From: Salticus scenicus
Taxonomy: Eukaryota > Arthropoda > Arachnida > Araneae > Salticidae
DNA length: 64,000 bases
Assembly (NCBI GenBank): GCA_963930645.1
Contig: OZ005662.1
Coordinates: 124,001-188,000 of the forward strand
Reading direction: 5' to 3'
Shown: positions 12,551 to 24,355 of the stretch, piece by piece
How positions within the stretch are numbered: position 1 is the stretch's first letter
How the letters are laid out: each line of letters begins with the position of its first letter
Translations under genes and position numbers: made by a program
The notes under the pieces: model-generated
The model's input: the letters and a program-made list of their open reading frames with translations, nothing else
Told to the model about the DNA's origin: nothing
Databases searched by the model: none

Positions 12551-12715
12551 TTAGGTTTACTGGAAAGTTCTGTCCTTTTGAATTAATAAAATGAAAATTT
12601 TTATTTAACAATTATCATCTTGAGAGTTACACAAGAATACCTTAAATATTATCCAAGATAACTTTCCGATGTAAGCATTTTAATTAAAAAATACGAAACT
12701 TTCCGGTAAACCTAA
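12551..12715. mobile_element. Mariner-type MITE, 165 bp
   Basis: Inverted termini TTAGGTTTACTGGAAAGTTC (left) and ACTTTCCGGTAAACCTAA (right) bound a short AT-rich core; a TA lies at the left edge and close to the right edge. Termini beginning TTAGGT and containing AAAGTT are typical of mariner elements. No transposase remains. Confidence 0.65.
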
Positions 12716-12719
12716 CATA

Positions 12720-13159
12720 TCTAATATTCACATTTGAAAAACATAACGTAAATTACTCCTAGCAGAATCATGTTTTCATAGAGAACCAAACATCTTTTCC
12801 CTCTTCTTATCTTTATAATTTTCATGGCGCACCTACACTGCAGTTCCCCTGGTATTCTCCCCAGGACATCCTTGAGATATCTTGAGAAATAAAGAACATT
12901 CCCTAGAGACATCACAAAGATGTACTGGGGGTGTATTGTTAGGGCATCTGCGCGAAAATACTTTATTCTTTTCATGACTTCGTCATAAACAGAAAAAAAA
13001 ATAAATAAATAAATAAAAATAAAAAATATTTTGTGATCTCTGCAATTAAATATAAAGCAGGGATCGGCACTATCAATTTTTCAATAACACTATTTTTATA
13101 AAGCAATGTCTGTAATATTCAACCAGAGATAACTGCTGTTACAAAAATAAAAATCATTG

Positions 13160-13196
<37 letters not shown>

Positions 13197-13264
13197 AAAA
13201 AATAAAAATAATAATAAAAATAAAAATAAACATTGTTCTTAAAAAGTAATTGTGTCAAACCCTG

Positions 13265-13311
<47 letters not shown>

Positions 13312-14124
13312 AAAAACATTGAACAATTAATTATAGAAAGGATGCAGCAACCATGCAAAAAGTTGAACAAAAAATCGGAAGCAGTATTAAAAATTTATTA
13401 TAATTGGTTCAGAATTTAAATCTGTAACAATAAACATGAAGTAAAAATAGAATGTTAACGTATTTTTCGCATTAATTTGTCTAAAATTTTTAATATTTGA
13501 ACCACATCTCCTAGCATTTTGGGTCATTTAATGTACACCTCTGGCAAAAACTCTAATAATGTATAAAATTCTTTAATAATAGTATACATCTAAAAACTGA
13601 TTCTTGACATTTGGATAGCTGCAGTTGGATATATATTTACACTGGACAAATCATAAACAGAGTTTAATATAATTTTGTTAACAAATTATAAGCATGTAGC
13701 TCAGAAAGTGAGTATTTTCTGAATAGCAAAATAAGTTTTCGGAAAGCTTATGAAAAGCAGCAAAAAACAAGCACGTTCAAGCAATAATAATGATAAGAAT
13801 TATTATTATTATTATTATTATTATTTTCAAACAAAAAATTAAGTTACAAATACAATAAAAAAATAAATATTATATAAAAAAAAAATATTTTTCAAAAATT
13901 ATCCTTGGCATTAAATTTTGAAGATATTTTAATCAGGGTACCTAAAATTTGACGAACCAAGCTAAAATGCTTCTTTAATCTTTAAACCATAATACAAAAT
14001 CAACAGGTTTAACTTTCTATTGAGTGAGGAAAAGTGGAAAATACTACATTCCAAAATTAGTTTAAATTATTAGTCTATGTCTTCAGTTATACTTTTCTGA
14101 AGCTTTATTTCAGGCTTAACATGG

Positions 14125-14186
<62 letters not shown>

Positions 14187-14652
14187 GGGGAGAGAAAGAT
14201 GAAAAAGAAAGAAACCGATCTTTTCAGGTGTAATTTTTTTTTACAACAGTGTTGTGAAATTTATAGCTCCGATAAGAACACCATCCTGTAAAATTTGAAA
14301 CAAAATGTAGTGAATTTTGCAGAATTATAAAAAATGAGATCTTGTACAATTCTCAGCAAATGCTCAGAATCTGAAGCAGCAACTGAATTAAGATGACATG
14401 TCCCCTTTGACGGCATTATTGAATGCAGCACTCGTGCCTACTTTGTTTGCCTGACGAAGGATCGTGAGTTCTTTTGACCCCAAAAAATGTTGCGAGTTTA
14501 TTGCATTTTATGGTGTTTATCCAAAGTTCTGTAATTATTATTGAAGTAGGTTTTATAGAATAGCCTATATTTCCACTTAATATTTGTAAACTGGACTATA
14601 TTAGGTTTGTCTAATAAAATATATGTTCCGAAACCAATTCTTGTGGTTTTAA

Positions 14653-14687
<35 letters not shown>

Positions 14688-15180
14688 AGAATTGAAATCT
14701 ATAAATTATGTTTTCTCAGTCTGCAATTTTTCATGAATTATTAATCTTCAAACAGCTAAAACTTTTAGAGATATTTAGGAAAGAACTGGCAACTTGTTTG
14801 CATGTTTAAGGGAAACAATTTAAAAAGAATTACGTATAGGTTTTGAAATTTATTCATTAGTTTAAAAAAAAAGTTAAAAAGTGCTTGGTAAAATTTGGGA
14901 AGAAAGGGAAAAATAAAGGTGATTTTTCTTATTTTTTCTTAAGATACTGCAAAATCGATCCCCAATTCTTTTAAGTTCTATAAATACACATTAAGTATAT
15001 TCTTAAATATCTTTGGAAGTCTTAGATTTTAAAGATCATAAATTCATGAAAAAATATAAACTGAGAAAACGCTATTTAAAGATTCCAAATCTGTAAAAAC
15101 AGTCTATCAAAAACCATGAAAATTGTTGCCTGAATACATATTTTATTGAACAAACGAAATTTATAAATATTAAATGTAAA
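12720..15180. other. AT-rich non-coding stretch with simple repeats
   Basis: Contains poly-T (13,161-13,193), poly-A (about 13,269-13,299), an (ATT)n tract near 13,800, poly-A followed by (AG)n at about 14,130-14,190 and poly-T near 14,656-14,685. The block at 14,424-14,540 matches 22,922-23,035 and is listed separately. No gene is supported. Confidence 0.5.
14424..14540 (+). repeat. Diverged hammerhead-like repeat block, copy 1
   Basis: 'gcagcactcgtgcctacttt', 'gcctgacgaagg' and 'attttatggtgtttat' align with 22,922-23,035. The conserved CTGATGA of the other copy is CTGACGA here and the GAAAC core is lost, so any ribozyme in this copy should be inactive. It looks like an old fragment of the same retroelement end. 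Confidence 0.55.
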
Positions 15181-15203
15181 TACAAACTTTTAAATAAAAT
15201 ATA

Positions 15204-15752
15204 CTATTAATAACAGCATCTTATGAAGTTTACAGCAAAGTGCAGTAAATTTCACATCACTATTAAAAACACCAACTTTTAAAATTAACAGAAAAGTGCA
15301 GTAAATTTCACATCACTGTTAAAAACAGCATATTGTAAAATATACAGCAAATTGCAGTAAATTACACAGCACCGTTGAAAACAGCAACTTGTGAATTTTA
15401 CAGCAAAGTGTTGTTAATTTTACAGCACCATAAAAGACAGCAACTTGTGAATTTTACAGCAAAGTGCAGTTAACTTTACAGCACCATAAAAGATAGCAAC
15501 TTGTGAATTTTACAGCAAAGTGCAGTTAATTTTACAGCACCATAAAAGACAGCAACTTGTGAATTTTACAGCAAAGTGCAGTTAATTTTACAGCACCAAA
15601 AAAGACAGCAATTTGTGAATTTTACAGCAAAGTGCAGTTAATTTTACAGCACCGAAAAAGACAGCAATTTGTGAATTTTACAGCAAAGTGCAGTTAATTT
15701 TACAGCACCATAAAAGACAGCAACTTGTGAATTTTACAGCAACTGTGCTGGC
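15204..15752. repeat. 56-bp minisatellite, about 10 copies
   Basis: The anchor 'gcaacttgtgaattttacag' and its variants start at 15,216, 15,272, 15,328, 15,384, 15,440, 15,496, 15,552, 15,608, 15,664 and 15,720, exactly 56 bp apart each time. Left-hand units are diverged, while units from 15,440 onward are nearly identical. Each unit contains two related half-motifs, 'ttttacagcaaagtgcag' and 'ttttacagcacca'. The array stops at a GC-rich segment (ggcagccgcggtgcc). No protein is encoded. Confidence 0.92.
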
Positions 15753-15874
15753 AGCCGCGGTGCCAGCAACTTTTGTTGTAAAATGCCGAAATTTTTTTTT
15801 ACAGTGTGGTCTGCAGAATTTTGGTGAAAGTTAAGCACTGGTAACACTTGTCTATCCCGCCTTCTTAGTTGTGT

Positions 15875-16005
15875 TTGAATTTCATTTGTCTGAACACTAC
15901 CTTTATTTCACATAGTTTTTAGTTTTTATACTAAACATTTGTACTCATCATATACTCACTTCAAAACATTCTTACAAGCTTTTAAAATCCATTTTTATTT
16001 ATTTA
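15875..16005 (+). repeat. 130-bp dispersed repeat, copy 1
   Basis: Matches 17,130-17,262: 'tttatttcacatagtttt', 'gtactcatc' and 'acattcttacaagctttta' occur in the same order and orientation. Non-coding; the two copies lie about 1.25 kb apart. Confidence 0.75.
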
Positions 16006-16806
16006 TTTTCTTTTAATACTTTCAATATTCTATTTAATATTTTTTTAATATTCTATTCTAATATGAATTGTTCTTATTATTTTGCAAATCTGTTATCCAG
16101 CCACACTCTAAAAGGAATATTAGTAAGTGATAGCTAGAAAAGTTAATTTTAATATAAAGCATTAAGTTTATTTATTTATTTATTTTTCAATCAAGTAATA
16201 TATTTTGTTTTGTATCATATCAATTAAATAGGGGTAAAATATGAAGAAAAAATTTTAATTAAAAATACAAAAAACACATATGATTCATTATTTTAAAATT
16301 ATTATCAGGTAATAGAGAGAAAAAGTTGTTTTTATAATACTAAATTATTTTATTATATAAATAAATCAATTACATTTTTAAACTTTCGCATACGATATTT
16401 TTAAAGCAATCTTCATTAAAAAAAGAAATATATATAAAAATATTTATCAATCTGTGTATTTCATTACTCATCATGCTATAGGTATGGGGATCTTAGGCAA
16501 TCATAAAAAATTTTCATCCTTGTTTTTTTTTTTTTGTTGTTGTTTTTTTTTTTACATTTCTACACATTTTGAGGTGTAAGAAATCTATAAATTATAAAAC
16601 TGATATGGTTTATCCGTTTGTGTGCTAGTTAATTAATCTATGTACTCGACATTATAAGAATTTTTTTTTCTTTTTTTTTTTTTAATTAAAAACTTCTTAT
16701 ACATTAAGAAATTAAAAATTAATAAATTTGTATTTTTAGTTTAAACAATAAATTTTTATTTTAAATAAAATTTTCAAAAAATAAAATTTTTATATTTGAA
16801 TATATA

Positions 16807-16858
<52 letters not shown>

Positions 16859-17092
16859 TACAAAAGCATCTATTTAATACATACACACACACATATATTA
16901 TATGTACACACATATATAATCATAAGTCATTATTTTAATTCTTTAACTCATAATATATATGATTGATTTAGTTCATATAAATTTTGTTTGTAATCAACGG
17001 TAATTATTATTTTTTTTTTTTAACCTAATAATAAATATACTTGTTTATCCTGCTCCACCAGCCTTAGGCCGTAGTGGCCTCTGCTCCTTCTT

Positions 17093-17129
<37 letters not shown>
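16006..17129. other. AT-rich stretch with (TA)n microsatellite
   Basis: Contains poly-T runs, a pure TA dinucleotide array at about 16,810-16,856 and a 35-nt poly-T at 17,095-17,129. A small GC-richer segment, 'aggccgtagtggcct', near 17,067 is an imperfect palindrome. No gene seen. Confidence 0.5.
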
Positions 17130-17130
<1 letters not shown>

Positions 17131-17350
17131 AGTTTCATTTATTTCAAATACTGCCTTTATTTCACATAGTTTTCAGTTTTTATACTGAACATGTGTACTC
17201 ATCCCATACTCACTCTAAAACATTCTTACAAGCTTTTAAAACGCATTTTTATTTTTATTACTTTTTTATGGTGACTTTTTTCCCGCATGACTTTCTTTCC
17301 GGTGACTTTTCTTCCGGTGACTTTTTTCTCGTGACTTCTTTTTCAGGTGG
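17130..17350 (+). repeat. 130-bp repeat copy 2 plus short tandem array
   Basis: 17,130-17,262 repeats 15,875-16,005. It runs into about five degenerate units of a 15-18 bp motif around 'tttccggtgactttt' (17,268-17,345). The tandem part translates as a repetitive peptide on the plus strand, but this is a consequence of the repeat, not evidence of a gene. Confidence 0.7.
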
Positions 17351-18091
17351 TGGCACCGTTTATACGTTTTTTAAGGGACCGTTCCAAAAAAACGTACAAA
17401 TGAAAAAATCGTACAACTGAAAATTTGTTTTAACACATTAATACATAATAAAGGATTATATTAGTATTAAAAATCAAATTAATTTTCATGATTTCCTTTA
17501 CATTTGTTCGACTAAGATAATTTTTAATGAAATTTAAAATAATTTTAAAAAGTAGGATAAATTTAAAAAGATAATTAAAAATGTAGAAATTCAGGAAAAT
17601 TCATTAAAATTTGGATTTTAACCTTTAAAGACAGTCTTTCGTTTTCTAAATAAAGATGGCATTTTTGTAAGCAGTTAAAGAAAGGGGGGGGACTGCTTTT
17701 TCTCTTCAACAGCAAGAAGAGAATTATAAGAATGATTAAGAATAAAAATGATAAGAAAAAAGAAAATCTTCTGGTACACTATTCAAATTTACCCAAAGGA
17801 AGTGAGTAATAAACCTTCAAGTTTACAAAATGCCTATGAAGTTGTGAGATTTTTTTTTTCACATCCTGTCCCTAGAATGCAATTAAAGGAGAGAGTGGGA
17901 CGAAGGTGTACAAGTTGTCTGTTTTCTTTCTCACAAAGAAATCCTGGCTACTTTTATACTTGCCAATTCAGCCAGTCCCGAATGCTTGCTTCTGAATGTT
18001 TCTCTCCCACCCCCCCCCTCCTCCTTGCAGGCTATCAGCCCTACTTCGGTATTATTGAGTTGCGCATAAGAATAGGAGGTACTATTCAATT

Positions 18092-18215
18092 GCGCCTAGG
18101 GCCTTCATCCTCATAGGCATCAGTTCATCCTCATAGGCATCAGAAAAATGGGTAAGTGGAAAAAAGGGTAACGGAAAAATGGGTAAGCGAAAATTGGGTA
18201 ACGGAAGGATGGGTA
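18092..18215. repeat. Two adjacent short tandem repeats
   Basis: A perfect 20-bp duplication (ttcatcctcataggcatcag, twice, 18,102-18,141) is followed directly by about five units of a 15-17 bp motif, 'aaaaatgggtaacgga' and variants (to 18,215). Upstream, 'ttgcgcataagaa' and 'ttgcgcctaggg' frame the array. Confidence 0.8.
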
Positions 18216-19827
18216 ATTTGCGAATTGCTACTTGCCAGCATATACTGCAATTGGCGGAAATTATGCCATAGAGTAACACATTTTATCTCGAACACATTTC
18301 ATCCTTATTTGATATTGATGATATATCACCGTTAGACCACAATTTATTATTTTAAGAGGGTTGAATATTAGAATCTTTCACATGTTTTAGGATCCTTTTA
18401 GGTATTCAATAAGAAAATTAAGCCCTTTTTTATTCCTTTATTCACGTATTTACTATTTATGAAATTTTAATTATTTTATAAAAGAAATCATAATGTTAAA
18501 ACTTAATTATAATAAGGAAAAAAAATAATAATAATAATGAAAATGAAATGAAAGAAAGAGTTGAAAACGTAATTTCTGTATTCCGAGGACCTCAAAATGA
18601 GTAATTTTAAAGCAAATTTCGAAAAATTGACCCAATAACAATACTTTCTCTCCCATGAATATGGGTGAGGAATTTAAGAAAAAATGGGCGCATTAAAAAT
18701 TTTAATGATCAATATCAATCTGAAATTATATTTTTAAAATAACGATTTTAAAATGACTTTACTTTAACAAGATAAAAAGGTTTAAATGATAACTGTTATC
18801 AATTTAATATATTTTTGCTGTAAATATATAAGAGGTAAGTACCATTTTTAGCCACTTTTTTTTGCACGAAAGTAAACTATTGCAGATTATCTTAATCTTA
18901 CTATCAATATTTTTTATAGTAGTCTTTATGTAGAAGACAGACAAAAGTTAAAACTTAACGAAATTCGTCTACAAATATTAGATATGAAGGATTCTTTATT
19001 ATTTTATCTTATCCGTGTAGCAGAAGTGAAAATGTTGTGCTTGGCTGAATTTTTCGAAATTGTGCTTTTGTTATACTTGCACGTATGTTTTCCCAAGTGT
19101 TTTTTATTTTATTTTTCATTTATTATACAAAATTTAAATTAAAAAAAGAAAAAAAAAATCTAAATATTATAAAACTTTCTTTAGTGCTTTGTAAAATGTT
19201 ATAAAGTTTATTAGAACATTATCTGAAAACAGTACGCAGAATATGATCTATTCTATTTGAGAGGTTCCGGTAACTTTTAGGCATTTAACTCATGCAGCTG
19301 TAATCACAGCCAGAAATTCATTACTTTAATGTTTCACGTTTTTGAATCACAGTAATATCAAATTTAGAGCTGGTATAATCAACGTGATTTATTATATCTC
19401 TCCTCAGAGTATTTTATTTTCGCCTTTCTTTAAAGTTACAGTGCCCTTTAATTTCTCGCGACTTGTACTATTTAAAAAAAACTTTTTAAAAATAAAATAG
19501 ATTGTTCTTCATTTTCAATTTTTTTTTTTTTTCATTGTTCTCTTTTCCTAGTTTTAAGTTAAAAATTAGAACGAAAATGATATTATTTTATACTTATTTA
19601 TATGATTTTTTTTCAATTTCATCGTTAATTTGCCGAAATGTTCTGTTGTTTGTGACTTGTAATGCTAAAAAATAAATAAATAAAATAAAATAAAATAAAA
19701 ATTAAGTAGGTAAATAAAATAATAATTAAATTTTTTAATTTTAACTATCATATTTTTGTGATTTTAGTTGAATATTTAAGTAATTTTAAAAAAAATTTCT
19801 ATTTGGTAATTTTTCTTGTTAATATTC

Positions 19828-19864
<37 letters not shown>

Positions 19865-19870
19865 TAACTT
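18216..19870. other. AT-rich non-coding stretch
   Basis: Holds a fragment of the dispersed repeat family of copy A ('gaggacctcaaaatga' and 'acaatactttctc', about 18,575-18,680), poly-T runs and a (TA)n tract at 19,848-19,866. No protein-coding signal recognised. Confidence 0.5.
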
Positions 19871-19888
19871 AAAGCCAATGTCTTATCT

Positions 19889-20569
19889 ATGAAAAATGTG
19901 ACTGATATCAAGACTTATGATTTTGCTGACCTATTTAATAATATTAATTTAACAGATCTTCATCGTATCATCTTTAACCTTTTTGAAAAATTTAAAAGTC
20001 AAATCTCTTTACCAAAATGCTTTTCGGCAACTTCATTTAAGACACTTTTAAATTTTATTATTCATAACAATTACATTCTACACTGTAATCAGATCTATAT
20101 TCAAAGGGTCGGTATTCCACAAGGAGGATGTAGCTCGAGTCTGTTAGCTGACTTATACCTTTACCATTATGAACAGGGATTATGTATTGAAAATGTCTAT
20201 TTTTACCGATACATTAATGACAATATAATATTTTATGTCAATAATTTTTCACCTAATTTATTTAAATTTGAATACCCTTCTCACCTTACCTTAACTTATA
20301 ATCATCTCGACAATAACTGTATAAGTTTCTTAGATTTAAAACTTAAACTTGATGGTAGTAAAATTTATACCGATCTGTATGATAAAAGACAAGATTTTAG
20401 TTTCAAAGTAAATTTATTTACACAATTTACCTCTTGTCTTCATATCTCTGTCTACAGAAATATTATTCTCAATCACCTCTTTCGTATACATAATCTTTGC
20501 TCAGATAGGTTTAAAAACAAAAATATCTCTCACATAATTAATAATGCTACAAAAATGGGTTATCCTTAA
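19889..20569 (+). pseudogene. Truncated reverse transcriptase, Penelope-like candidate
   Basis: The 226-residue open frame carries the central reverse-transcriptase core: a motif-A-like TYDFADLF (catalytic Asp about residue 11), motif B GIPQGGCSSSLLADLYLYHY (75-94), and motif C at 108-111. Motif C reads YIND instead of the usual Y-x-D-D, so the first catalytic Asp is Asn. A downstream FLDLKLKL and YDKRQDF follow the order seen in retroelement RTs of this general type. The fingers region is absent: an in-frame TAA lies just 5' of the ATG, next to a (TA)n and poly-A tract. No endonuclease domain is found downstream. Assignment to Penelope-like elements is an inference, helped by the hammerhead-like block 2.4 kb downstream; another non-LTR class is possible. 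Confidence 0.7.
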
Positions 20570-22203
20570 AAACTTATTTATTCACTTGTTTATCATAAAG
20601 GGTCTCTGTCTAACACGAAAAAAAAAAAAAAAAAAAAAAAAACTACTAAGGTTTAATTAAAAAAAAAAAAATAAATAAATCAGGTGGTTGGGTGGGCAGA
20701 TGTTTGATTAAGGAGGAAGGGTGGTGTTGTTTGGCTGGTTGGCTGGGAGGGTTTGATGCTGAATAAAATTTACTAAAAAAAAAAAAGTGTGGGGATTGCT
20801 GTAAGTTACATTCTTAATTTTCTGGTTGATACTATGAATTTTGAACTCTTTTATCATTAAATTTTACTATGTGCTTCTGGCTACTTGAGGCTTCCCTTGT
20901 TAAGTTTGAACAATCCATCTATTTGCATAACAAAAATAAAATCTTATATTTATTAATTTAAAAAAAAATATCTTTTAAATTTAACTTTTTAATTTATGAT
21001 GACTGCATTATAATGCTTATCCTTATATGTGTGCTCTTTGGCATTATTGCTTGTAATTGAGTCTTCTTAAAACTTAACACTTAATACTTTCACTTCAAAA
21101 ATAAAAATCTTTTAAATTTTAATTTTTAATTTTAATTTTTAATTTTTAATTTTAATTATTGATGATTGCATTATAATGCTTATCCTTATACGTGTGCTCT
21201 TTGGTATTATTGCTTGTAATTGAGTCTTCGTAAAAATTAACATTTAATACTTTGACTTCAAGATTACTTAATTTCGGTTAATCACATATGTTCAATTCTT
21301 CTTATTACTTAATCAGTGCTAAAAATTATCTTAATCTTGCTGTTAATATTTCTAAATTATCTTAATCTTTCAGTCAATACATCTTATTTAACTGACTTAA
21401 TGTTTTTATAGCTAACCGAAAGATGGCGCATGTACTCAGTTGTATTATGCCTTCATTCTTCTGTCCTTTTCTTAAACGATTTAATTATTAATATTTTTGG
21501 TACGATTTAATTTAACTCTACTAGTTTTATTTTTAATTAATTTTAACATTATCATTTAATATTTACTCTGTGTATTTTATCTTTAATGTAATTGTTCTGA
21601 AGTATTTTCGATTAATCGATATCTGTCGAGCTTTTATTTTAACTTCAATTTAGGTTTTGGCATCAACCATTTTTCCAGTTTGTGTTAACTGTTTTCCATG
21701 TGGTTACTCTGATTATTTCATGTTATCATTTTGGTTTCCTTTAAGATTTTAATTAATATTTATTTATTCTTTGTTTTAATTTAATTTTTCACTTTTTTCT
21801 CATTCTTTATGGTTTTTTGCTGCATTGATCGGGGCGTGAGATGATATAAATTGCTATGATTAGCAATATCGTTTTACGAAATCGTTGCAGCTTTCTCTGC
21901 TTTATGAAGTATGCGCCCCTTGAAATGTATGCTTCTAATTTTAAGCATCTATATCCAATTGATTGTGTGGTTTATTATCTTTTTTCTCTTTCACGAGTTT
22001 AATGGTCCTTTTTTTTTATTATCCTTCAGGTCGGCGTAAGTATTTTAAGTTACTATGGTAACTCATTGGTACCTTATCTATATCGCAACTTTTTGTGTCA
22101 TTCTTTCCTCTATGTGAAATTCAGTTCTATATTTTAGTGTGCTGTTATTGTTTTAGTTCTATTAATTGCTAAATTTTAAGATTAAATTTTATTACGTTAT
22201 ATA

Positions 22204-22240
<37 letters not shown>

Positions 22241-22890
22241 GAAAAAAAAAAAAAATAAATAAATGTAAAATGAGAAAAATACAGAAAAATTGTAAAAAAA
22301 AAAAAATAAATAAAAATCTGAAACTTGAAAGAATGAAAATTAGAAGATCATAAAAAAATTGGGGCGTCGCACAAATGCGGCGGGTGGATGGTGGGTCCCC
22401 TTACAAAAATAAAATAAGAAATCCCCTTTTGGGGGTTTCATAGAAAAAGAAACTCTTCAAACGAGTTTCAAAAAATATATGTTTGCACAGGTTAAAAAAA
22501 AGATCTGTGCAGGCATATAATAGAAAAATCACCAAACACACACACACTACAAGATGTCAGGTTCGAATCTCAGTCGGATCACTCTAATTCTTTTCTTATT
22601 TCTTCTTAAATTTTGTAATTACACATCCTTCACAGACAATAACCTTCCTTTTAAAACAAGACTAAAATAACCTCTTTTTAAAACCCTCCTCATCTTTTAC
22701 GCCATTCATTAAAATTTCCTCATTAAGAAGCTTAATTAATTAACACCCTCATCGCCTTTCACAATTAAGTCAGAGGATGTCTCAAAGTCAATATCAACTC
22801 ATCCACACCCCTCAGGGGGTGGTGCGACACCCGCACGGCTTGCCTGCACACCAATGCACCCCCCACCTGAGCTAGAACTCTCATCCGTAC
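20570..22890. repeat. Non-coding region after the RT, with 170-bp tandem duplication
   Basis: Segments 20,990-21,095 and 21,155-21,262 are direct copies ('gcattataatgcttatcctt', 'gtgctctttgg', 'tgcttgtaattgagtctt'). G-rich 'ggttggctggg' units lie near 20,690-20,760 and a (TA)n tract near 22,206-22,236. Near 22,558 a 'caggttcgaatctcagtcgg' segment resembles a tRNA box B without a matching head. No further RT or endonuclease reading frame was recognised. Confidence 0.55.
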
Positions 22891-22897
22891 CCTACTG

Positions 22898-23040
22898 AGC
22901 GGCAACGTTGCCGCTTTGACTGTAGCACTCGTGCTTACTTTATTCGCCTGATGAAGGGTCGTGTGTTTTTCAAACCGAAACAATTGTTGCGAGTTTAATG
23001 CATTTTATGGTGTTTATTCAAAGTTTGTAAGTAATGTAAC
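22898..23040 (+). ncRNA. Hammerhead-ribozyme-like block (retroelement end)
   Basis: CTGATGA at 22,948-22,954 and GAAAC at 22,977-22,981 are the two conserved boxes of the hammerhead ribozyme, in the right order. TCGC before the first box can pair with GCGA after the second (stem I). GAAAC-AATT-GTT fits a minimal two-pair stem III with cleavage after GTT (about 22,988). Stem II (GGGT with AACC) is weak. Short-stem hammerheads are known in Penelope-like retroelements. A perfect 18-bp palindrome (agcggcaacgttgccgct) lies just upstream. The match was folded by eye, so activity is uncertain. Confidence 0.4.
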
Positions 23041-23369
23041 AGCACAGTCTATCAGCATAGTTATTTATAGCAGTCCTTTGATGTATCTGGTTTTGTAAGT
23101 TTATAAATTATGTAAGAGAAGATAAATATTTCTAAAAATTGCAGGCCTGGTAAAGTTAAACCACCTGTTGGCAAATTTCACATATTCACCAAAAATTAAT
23201 AGGCCCTAATTTTGATGAAGATGCATTAAAATATTAATTTTATCAAATTCTGTGTATTGGTTTTTAAGATACATCTGCCACGAAATTTTAAGCACATACA
23301 GATGAGCATATATAAAAAAAATACAGGTAAACATATATATAAATAATAATAATAAAAAAATCTGTTTAA

Positions 23370-23591
23370 CCCTTTGCGGCGCAAGACAATTTAAAACATT
23401 TAAATTATACTGCCACCGGAATTCATGAACTAAATTAAACTAAGAGAAATTTTTAATTTTAAGGTTTAAAAAACCGGCCTTTTCTGATATGTTATAAACG
23501 TAAATTTTTGCTAAAATATTTCCGGGATGAATTTTTGCAGCTGGATCTTAAATTTTGCGTCCTCGTGACGAGGACACCACGCGTTAAGGGG
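23370..23591. mobile_element. piggyBac-type MITE, TTAA flanked
   Basis: A 222-bp element starts CCCTTTGCGGCGC and ends GCGTTAAGGGG, directly flanked by TTAA on both sides (23,366-23,369 and 23,592-23,595). Termini starting CCCTT beside TTAA are characteristic of piggyBac elements. The right part includes the palindrome 'gtcctcgtgacgaggac'. Non-coding. Confidence 0.75.
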
Positions 23592-23987
23592 TTAAAATCT
23601 GTATTGGACTTACGTTTTGCGATGCCCTAAACATGATGTGAACATTTATAGAAAATGCGTGTCGTTCTGTTCGTGTGTATATTAAAAAAAAAAAAAAAAA
23701 TGTGGGGACTGTATCTCATAAACTAATGGACCAAATTTAACCAAACTTAAATTTTGAATCAACCCGACAAAAAAATTTTATTCGACCCGAAAACTGACCC
23801 GTACCCACACTAAAGAATTTTTGGCAACCCGATCTGAAAACACCCAAAACCCGAATCAAAATGAAAGTTATTAATTCATCTAAAAATCATGCAAAATCTT
23901 TTTAATTTATAAAATAAAGTAAACTTTAATTGTCACGCTGCTTATAAATCGTTTTAAAAAGAATTAAGAATATAATTACTAATACAC

Positions 23988-24320
23988 TAACAAGGGAAGT
24001 ATGAATCAGTAAAATTGCTATTGAGACCAAACCGAGCTTAAATTAAAGAGTTTGGTCGAAAAAATAGGGTACAGTAGAAAATTGCTGGAACAACCCCATA
24101 ATAGTTTTAGTTATTTCTATAAAAGCCAACAAAACACAGATCGTAACAAGAACGAATGGTGCTGTGGTAACCTGTTTGACTTCTGGTGCGAAGGCCCTCG
24201 GATCGAGTCCCCGCAAAGGCGTTTTGTAATTAATTTTTTATTTCAACTGAAATATTTGTTTTTTAGATTTTTAATTAAATTAAATCATTTTAAGAGAAAA
24301 TATTAATTATATTAAAACAA

Positions 24321-24355
<35 letters not shown>

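Noticed and set aside
15204..15752. Possible CRISPR-like array because of the regular repeat spacing
   Set aside because: There are no unique spacers: the whole 56-bp unit repeats, the sequence is eukaryotic and no cas genes are present.
17748..18116. 122-codon ORF on the plus strand
   Set aside because: No domain, low-complexity segments from homopolymers, and its 3' end runs into short tandem repeats.
22550..22600. tRNA-like box B (ggttcgaatctc)
   Set aside because: No D arm or acceptor stem could be found at the right distance, so neither a tRNA nor a defined SINE head is supported.
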